DNA of 10,626 nucleotides from Pseudomonadota bacterium (lineage in GTDB: Bacteria; Pseudomonadota; Gammaproteobacteria; UBA5335). The first letter of the stretch is position 1, and each line of letters opens with the position of its first letter. A model generated the notes under the pieces. The model worked only from the letters and a program-made list of their open reading frames with translations. It was not told the origin of the DNA and ran no database searches. This document shows, one piece after another, positions 6,901-10,626 of the stretch. The DNA lies in NCBI GenBank assembly GCA_021783685.1, contig JAJXTQ010000039.1, positions 1 to 10,626 on the forward strand, written 5' to 3'. The position numbers and the translations under genes were made by a program.

Positions 6901-6928
6901 AGTATAGTGTGTTGCCATCGTTTCCGAA
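6901..6928. promoter_or_regulatory. Overlapping divergent -10 elements between smr and surE
   Basis: The plus strand reads TATAGT at 6903-6908. The minus strand reads TATACT across 6906-6901. Both match the sigma-70 -10 consensus at five of six, and they overlap by four bases. On the minus strand a modest -35, TTCGGA (6928-6923), sits 16 bases away. The plus direction has no good -35. The starts of smr and surE would be roughly 35 and 65 bases downstream of the respective initiation points. Confidence 0.45.
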
Positions 6929-6958
6929 GCTGCCGGTCGACGCCAGACCGGCTGTTTC
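6926..6958 (+). promoter_or_regulatory. Hairpin in the surE 5' leader
   Basis: GCCGGTC at 6932-6938 pairs perfectly with GACCGGC at 6946-6952 around a 7-base loop. Past one T/T mismatch, GAAGC (6926-6930) pairs with GTTTC (6954-6958), including one G-T wobble. The stem thus has 12 pairs. It ends about 10 bases before the surE Shine-Dalgarno (GAGAAG 6968-6973). No long T-run follows, so a leader or stability element is more likely than a strong terminator. Confidence 0.6.
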
Positions 6959-6980
6959 CGCCTACCCGAGAAGATCGATC

Positions 6981-7736
6981 GTGCGCATCCTGATCAGCAA
7001 TGACGACGGTTGTCAGGCTCCCGGCCTGCGGGCCCTGCACCGGGAGCTGGCCCAATGCGCCGAGGTGGTGGTGGTCGCACCGGACCGCAACCGCAGCGGC
7101 GCCAGCCATTCCCTCACCCTGAGCCGCCCGTTGCGCGTGGCCCGCCATGGTGACGAGCCGGTGTACTGTGTCGATGGCACGCCCACTGACTCGGTGCATC
7201 TGGCCATCACCGGCCTGCTCGAGCACACGCCCGACATGGTGGTCTCGGGCATCAACGACGGCGCCAACATGGGCGACGACGTCCTCTATTCAGGCACGGT
7301 CGCCGCCGCGATCGAGGGGCGTTCTCTGGGCTATCCGGCCATGGCGGTGTCACTGGTGGGCGAGGAATGCCGCCATTACGACTGCGCGGCGCGGGTCGCG
7401 CGGGTACTGATCGAGCGCCTGGCCCACACCCCGCTGCCGGCCGACACCATTCTCAACGTCAATGTCCCGGATGTGCCCTTCGAGGCCCTGCAGGGCTTCG
7501 AGGCGACCCGGCTCGGACGGCGGCACCGGGCCGAAGGCGTGATTTGCTCGCAGGACCCGCGCGGCCGGCCGATCTACTGGATCGGGCCGGCGGGCGGGGA
7601 AGCGGATGCCGGACCCGGAACCGATTTTCATGCCGTGGCCAACCGCCGGGTGTCGATCACGCCGGTGCAGGTCGACCTCACCCAGTACACCGGCATCGAC
7701 ACGGTGGGCCGCTGGCTCGGCGGGCTCGCCCCGTGA
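6981..7736 (+). CDS. surE: 5'/3'-nucleotidase SurE
   Basis: SurE is a metal-dependent cytoplasmic nucleotidase (nucleoside monophosphates, with exopolyphosphatase activity in E. coli) tied to survival in stationary phase. The 251-residue product matches the family length. The metal ligands are visible: ISNDDG gives D8 and D9, RNRSGASHS gives S39, and SGINDG gives N92. The family stretch [16 protein letters not shown] follows. The GTG at 6981 places the ISNDDG motif at the usual N-terminal position, and GAGAAG at 6968-6973 is the likely ribosome site. The stop overlaps the pcm start (GTGA), so SurE and Pcm are probably translationally coupled, as in many gammaproteobacteria. Confidence 0.97.
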   Translation: MRILISNDDGCQAPGLRALHRELAQCAEVVVVAPDRNRSGASHSLTLSRPLRVARHGDEPVYCVDGTPTDSVHLAITGLLEHTPDMVVSGINDGANMGDDVLYSGTVAAAIEGRSLGYPAMAVSLVGEECRHYDCAARVARVLIERLAHTPLPADTILNVNVPDVPFEALQGFEATRLGRRHRAEGVICSQDPRGRPIYWIGPAGGEADAGPGTDFHAVANRRVSITPVQVDLTQYTGIDTVGRWLGGLAP

Positions 7737-8395
7737 CCGAAGCGGCCCTGCGCGGCAGCGGCATGACCTCCCTGCGCACCCGCAAGCGCATGGTCGAGCG
7801 GCTCGTCGCGCGCGGCATCACCGACGAGCGGGTGCTGGCGCTCATGGCGCGCATGCCGCGGCATCTGTTCGTGGAGGAGGCGCTGGCCAGTCGTGCCTAT
7901 GAGGATCTGGCGCTGCCCATCGGCCACGGACAAACCATTTCGCAACCCTACATGGTCGCGCGCATGACCGCGGCGCTGGTGCAAAACGGCATCCCCGAGC
8001 GGGTGCTGGAAGTCGGTACCGGCTCCGGTTACCAGACCGCGCTGCTGGCCAGCCTGGTACCGCAGGTCTACAGCGTGGAACGCATCGCGCCGCTGCTTGC
8101 GCAAGCCCGGCGGCGACTCGGGCACATGCGCATCGGCAACGTGATCTTCCATCACAGCGATGGCCACTGGGGCTGGCCCGAGCATGGGCCCTATGACGCG
8201 ATCCTGGTGGCGGCCGCGCCCAACGAGTTGCCCGAGTCCCTGATCGATCAGCTCAAGGTGGGCGGCGCGCTGGTGATTCCCGTCGGCAGCGGCCTGCATC
8301 AGCGCCTGATGCGTCATACCCGCACGGCGCACGGCCACGCGGAAGAAATTCTGGAAACCGTGCATTTCGTGCCCTTGAAGGACGGCGTCGGATGA
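7733..8395 (+). CDS. pcm: Protein-L-isoaspartate O-methyltransferase
   Basis: Pcm methylates L-isoaspartyl residues with SAM, starting the repair of aged proteins. The 220-residue product carries the family motif [15 protein letters not shown] (64-78, with S70 at the substrate site), SAM motif [12 protein letters not shown] (91-101) and YDAILVAAA as motif II. The C-terminal PVG/VPL pattern is also normal. The GTG at 7733 overlaps the surE stop by 4 bases. An ATG at codon 11 (7763) is the alternative and would give about 210 residues, close to the E. coli length of 208; I keep the GTG because of the coupling. The 3' end overlaps the next ATG (ATGA). Confidence 0.96.
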   Translation: MTEAALRGSGMTSLRTRKRMVERLVARGITDERVLALMARMPRHLFVEEALASRAYEDLALPIGHGQTISQPYMVARMTAALVQNGIPERVLEVGTGSGYQTALLASLVPQVYSVERIAPLLAQARRRLGHMRIGNVIFHHSDGHWGWPEHGPYDAILVAAAPNELPESLIDQLKVGGALVIPVGSGLHQRLMRHTRTAHGHAEEILETVHFVPLKDGVG

Positions 8396-8964
8396 AACTG
8401 TTCACCGCACTCTACGATCGCATGCTCGTCGCCGCCCGGCACCGCCATGCGCCCTGGTACCTCGGCGCCGTCAGTGTGGCGGAATCCTCGTTCTTTCCCG
8501 TCCCGCCCGATGTGATGCTGATGCCCATGGTGCTCGCCAAACCGCACCGGGCCTGGCAACTGGCGACGCTCACCACGCTCTGCTCCGTGCTGGGCGGCGT
8601 GCTGGGCTACGCCTTGGGACATTTCGCCATCGACGCCGTGGTGCCCCTGATCGAACGAGCGGGCCATGCCGAAACCTGGCAGCAGGTCCAGACGCTGTAT
8701 CTCGAATGGGGCATCTGGATCGTGTTCCTGGCGGGCTTTTCGCCGATCCCCTACAAGCTCTTCACCATCGCCTCGGGATTCATGGCGATGCCGCTGCTGC
8801 CCTTCATCGGAGCCTCCCTCATCGGCCGCGGCGGCCGCTTCTACCTCGAGGCGCTGCTGGTCTCCCGTCTGGGTTCCCGGATGCAGGACCGCGTGCGTCA
8901 GTCCATGGAATGGATCGGCTGGGGCCTGGTGGCGACCACCGCGGCATTCTATCTGGCGCTCTAG
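8392..8964 (+). CDS. YqaA/DedA-like (VTT-domain) inner-membrane protein
   Basis: The 190-residue protein has hydrophobic segments near 23-48, 56-80, 107-130 and 170-190, and a re-entrant-like motif typical of VTT/DedA-related proteins. This is [13 protein letters not shown] (31-43), with the acidic and Pro-rich positions E31, P36, P38 and P39. The paired motif [17 protein letters not shown] follows at about 115-131. DedA-superfamily proteins are thought to move or flip lipids across the inner membrane, and YqaA is a short, poorly studied branch. The ATG overlaps the pcm stop (ATGA), so it is an operon member. In E. coli yqaA is elsewhere and pcm lies directly next to nlpD. Confidence 0.85.
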   Translation: MKLFTALYDRMLVAARHRHAPWYLGAVSVAESSFFPVPPDVMLMPMVLAKPHRAWQLATLTTLCSVLGGVLGYALGHFAIDAVVPLIERAGHAETWQQVQTLYLEWGIWIVFLAGFSPIPYKLFTIASGFMAMPLLPFIGASLIGRGGRFYLEALLVSRLGSRMQDRVRQSMEWIGWGLVATTAAFYLAL

Positions 8965-8970
8965 GCCATC

Positions 8971-9702
8971 ATGCCCGCACTGTTCGCCGCGATGTTACCG
9001 CCGCGTATCGGCCTCGCTCTGATGCTGGCCGCAGCCCTCGCGCTCGCCGGATGCGTCGGAGCCCGCAACTGGCCCGAACCGGCGCCGACGCCCGCCCCGG
9101 CCGCGCGTCCGGCGCCTCCGCCAGCCCCCACGGGCCCGACCTATTGGCGCACCCATACCGTCATGGCCGGCGAAACGTTGAAGATCATCGCCGCGCGCTA
9201 CGGTGTCAGCCCGGAGGATCTCGCGCGCTGGAACCGCATCGAGAACCCCAATCTCATCCACCTCGGCCAACGCATCCGGATCCCGACCCGCGAACCCCCT
9301 GCGGCGTTGCAGGGCAGCGAGGGGCCGGCTTCCGGCGTTGCCTGGAGGTGGCCGGTGCAAGGGACTTTGCTGACGCTCTTCGAAGGTGAAAACGGCAACA
9401 AGGGCATCGACATCGGCGGCGCCGTGGGCGCCAGGATCGCCGCCGCAGGAGACGGTCGGGTGGCCTACGCGGGGAGTGGACTGAAAGGTTACGGGGAGCT
9501 TATCATCATCAAGCACAACAATAATTTCCTGAGCGCGTACGCATACAACAGGACGTTGTATGTGAAGGAAGGAGACCCGGTGCAGGCCGGGCAGACGATT
9601 GCCGAGATGGGTGAGGGACCCGATCGGCGTGCCAGCCTGCATTTCGAGATTCGCCAGAACGGTCAGCCGGTGGACCCCCTGCGGTATCTGCCTGCGCGTT
9701 GA
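8971..9702 (+). CDS. nlpD: Lipoprotein NlpD (LysM plus LytM/M23-like domain)
   Basis: NlpD is an outer-membrane lipoprotein that activates the amidase AmiC for septal peptidoglycan splitting. The 243-residue protein has a lipoprotein signal ending in LAGC (C28), a Pro/Ala-rich spacer (34-57), a LysM domain (about 61-105, HTVMAGETLKIIAARYGVS) and a LytM/M23-like domain (about 124-240). The zinc-site residues are degenerate as expected for an activator: NKGID (143-147) has N where active enzymes have H, and AYAYN (189-193) has Y where E. coli NlpD has H. Only H224 (LHFEIR) remains. The ATG at 8971 follows yqaA by 6 bases; ATG 8992 would still keep a usable signal peptide. Codons 165-203 are AT-rich and atypical, see the regulatory entries. 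rpoS follows. Confidence 0.95.
   Translation: MPALFAAMLPPRIGLALMLAAALALAGCVGARNWPEPAPTPAPAARPAPPPAPTGPTYWRTHTVMAGETLKIIAARYGVSPEDLARWNRIENPNLIHLGQRIRIPTREPPAALQGSEGPASGVAWRWPVQGTLLTLFEGENGNKGIDIGGAVGARIAAAGDGRVAYAGSGLKGYGELIIIKHNNNFLSAYAYNRTLYVKEGDPVQAGQTIAEMGEGPDRRASLHFEIRQNGQPVDPLRYLPAR
9477..9506 (+). promoter_or_regulatory. Candidate rpoS promoter inside nlpD
   Basis: TGGACT at 9477-9482 (four of six to the -35 consensus) and TATCAT at 9501-9506 (five of six to -10) are separated by 18 bases. They sit at the start of the AT-rich part of nlpD. In E. coli the main rpoS promoter lies within nlpD, so a promoter is expected here. The resulting leader would be about 250 bases. The pair was chosen by eye and is not unique. 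Confidence 0.35.
9542..9562 (+). promoter_or_regulatory. Perfect 8+8 inverted repeat inside nlpD, possible operator or mRNA hairpin
   Basis: CATACAAC (9542-9549) and GTTGTATG (9555-9562) are exact reverse complements around AGGAC. They lie in nlpD codons for AYNRTLYV, written with codons otherwise avoided here (GCA, AGG, TTG, TAT). The site is about 36 bases downstream of the candidate promoter and 204 bases before rpoS. Confidence 0.5.
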
Positions 9703-9714
9703 CCCCTGGCGACA

Positions 9715-9760
9715 TCCTCCTTCGAGCCTCAGGTTGCGTGAAACCAGGAGCCGAGGAGGA
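9715..9760 (+). promoter_or_regulatory. rpoS leader hairpin that pairs the Shine-Dalgarno
   Basis: TCCTCCT (9715-9721) pairs perfectly with AGGAGGA (9754-9760), which contains the rpoS Shine-Dalgarno GAGGAGG (9753-9759, 6 bases before the ATG). Past a bulged T, CG (9723-9724) pairs with CG (9752-9753). Inside, CCT (9727-9729) and GGTT (9732-9735) pair with AGG (9746-9748) and AACC (9742-9745), closing a 6-base loop. The fold would mask ribosome access to rpoS. The left strand begins 13 bases after the nlpD stop, so a terminating ribosome or a trans-acting RNA could open it. Confidence 0.6.
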
Positions 9761-9765
9761 CGATC

Positions 9766-10626
9766 ATGGATGACGTCGAGACCCCCGCAAGCCATTGGCC
9801 CGAGGCCGACACACTGGCCTACGCGTCCGCAGAAGCGGACTTCTGCGACGATGAGGACGATCCGGCCGCAGTCGTTCCGCCCCAGGCCGCAGAGGATGGC
9901 GCGAGCGCGCCCGACACCTGGGAGGCCGACGACAGCCCCGCGCTCGACCTCACGCGCCTCTACCTGAATCAAATCGGTCACTCGCCGCTGCTCACCGCGG
10001 AAGAAGAAATCTTCTATACACGCAAGGCCCAGCAGGGCTGCGCCCGCTCCCGGGCGCGCATGATCGAGAGCAATCTGCGCCTGGTGGTCAAGATCGCCCG
10101 CCGCTACCTCAATCGCGGCCTGCCGCTGCTCGACCTGATCGAGGAAGGCAACCTAGGCCTCATCCACGCGGTGGGGAAATTCAACCCGGAACTCGGCTAC
10201 CGCTTTTCGACCTACGCGACCTGGTGGATCCGGCAGACCATCGAGCGGGCGCTCATGAACCAGACCCGCACCGTGCGCCTGCCCATCCATGTCATCAAAC
10301 GCATCAACGGCTATCTGCGCACCAGCCGCCAACTGAGCCAGTCCAGCCAGCGCGCGGCGTCCATCGACGAAATCGCGCGTGAAATGGAATGCCCGGTCCA
10401 GGAAGTGGAACGCCTGCTGGGACTGAACGAACGCACCACCGTGAGCGGCTACCCCGGCAGCACCGACGAACGCTCACCGCTGGATACCCTGGCCGATGAA
10501 AACGGGCTCGACCCTGCGACCTGCGTGCAGGACACGGATCTTCGGCACGGCCTCAAGGGCTGGCTGGCGCGCCTGTCCGCCAAGCAGCGCGAGGTGATCG
10601 AGCGGCGCTTCGGACTGAACGGCCAT
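9766..10626 (+). CDS. rpoS: RNA polymerase sigma factor RpoS (sigma-38), 3'-truncated by the window
   Basis: RpoS directs core RNA polymerase to stationary-phase and stress promoters. There are 287 codons with no stop before the edge; E. coli RpoS has 330 residues. The N-terminal 57 residues are very acidic and divergent. Region 1.2 follows ([21 protein letters not shown], 61-81). Region 2 is nearly invariant ([47 protein letters not shown]). Region 3 starts near [16 protein letters not shown], and the start of region 4 is [25 protein letters not shown] and the acidic N-terminus point to RpoS rather than RpoD or RpoH. K178 aligns with E. coli K173, needed for RssB/ClpXP turnover, so regulated proteolysis is possible, though the next residue is R rather than E. 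The ATG at 9766 has a strong, potentially masked Shine-Dalgarno. Confidence 0.97.
   Translation, partial: MDDVETPASHWPEADTLAYASAEADFCDDEDDPAAVVPPQAAEDGASAPDTWEADDSPALDLTRLYLNQIGHSPLLTAEEEIFYTRKAQQGCARSRARMIESNLRLVVKIARRYLNRGLPLLDLIEEGNLGLIHAVGKFNPELGYRFSTYATWWIRQTIERALMNQTRTVRLPIHVIKRINGYLRTSRQLSQSSQRAASIDEIAREMECPVQEVERLLGLNERTTVSGYPGSTDERSPLDTLADENGLDPATCVQDTDLRHGLKGWLARLSAKQREVIERRFGLNGH

Noticed and set aside
8995..9981. 328-codon minus-strand frame across nlpD and the start of rpoS
   Set aside because: Antisense to two certain genes, with no domain and no ribosome site recognised.

Overview
This window comes from a high-GC gammaproteobacterium. The evidence is a surE-pcm-nlpD-rpoS cluster in the usual gammaproteobacterial order, a Uup-type ABC-F protein, an SmrA-like protein and a YqjD/YqjE/YqjK-like membrane cassette. 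Most codons end in G or C and GTG starts are common. The genus cannot be named from the sequence; a Chromatiales-, Xanthomonadales- or Pseudomonas-like lineage would fit. No tRNA, rRNA, CRISPR array, insertion sequence or prophage was seen.

Layout, left to right. Bases 1-1216 hold the tail of an unidentified gene and three tightly packed small genes: a YqjD/DUF883-like anchored helix protein, a YqjE holin-like membrane protein and a basic YqjK-like protein. A 126-base gap with a perfect 21-base tandem duplication leads to a two-gene unit (1343-3498): an N-terminally membrane-anchored PAPS-type sulfotransferase and a glycerophosphodiester phosphodiesterase. A 189-base gap precedes an unassigned lipoprotein gene (3688-4308). 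A 180-base gap follows, then uup (4489-6318), which converges with and overlaps an smr gene on the minus strand (6307-6858).

From 6981 to the right edge lies a plus-strand stress and stationary-phase operon: surE (survival nucleotidase), pcm (isoaspartyl repair methyltransferase), a YqaA/DedA-like membrane protein, nlpD (LysM/LytM lipoprotein that activates cell-wall amidase) and rpoS (general stress sigma factor, cut off by the window edge after 287 codons). The surE/pcm and pcm/yqaA genes overlap by 4 bases each, which suggests translational coupling.

The most interesting signals are regulatory. (1) The 63-base nlpD-rpoS gap can fold so that the rpoS Shine-Dalgarno is fully paired. (2) The end of nlpD contains an AT-rich patch with atypical codons, a perfect 8+8 inverted repeat and a candidate internal promoter, the position where E. 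coli keeps its main rpoS promoter. (3) The smr/surE divergent region has overlapping face-to-face -10 hexamers and a strong hairpin in the surE leader. (4) The membrane-anchored sulfotransferase plus phosphodiesterase pair has no obvious standard pathway. No wholly new multi-gene defence or mobile system was recognised.
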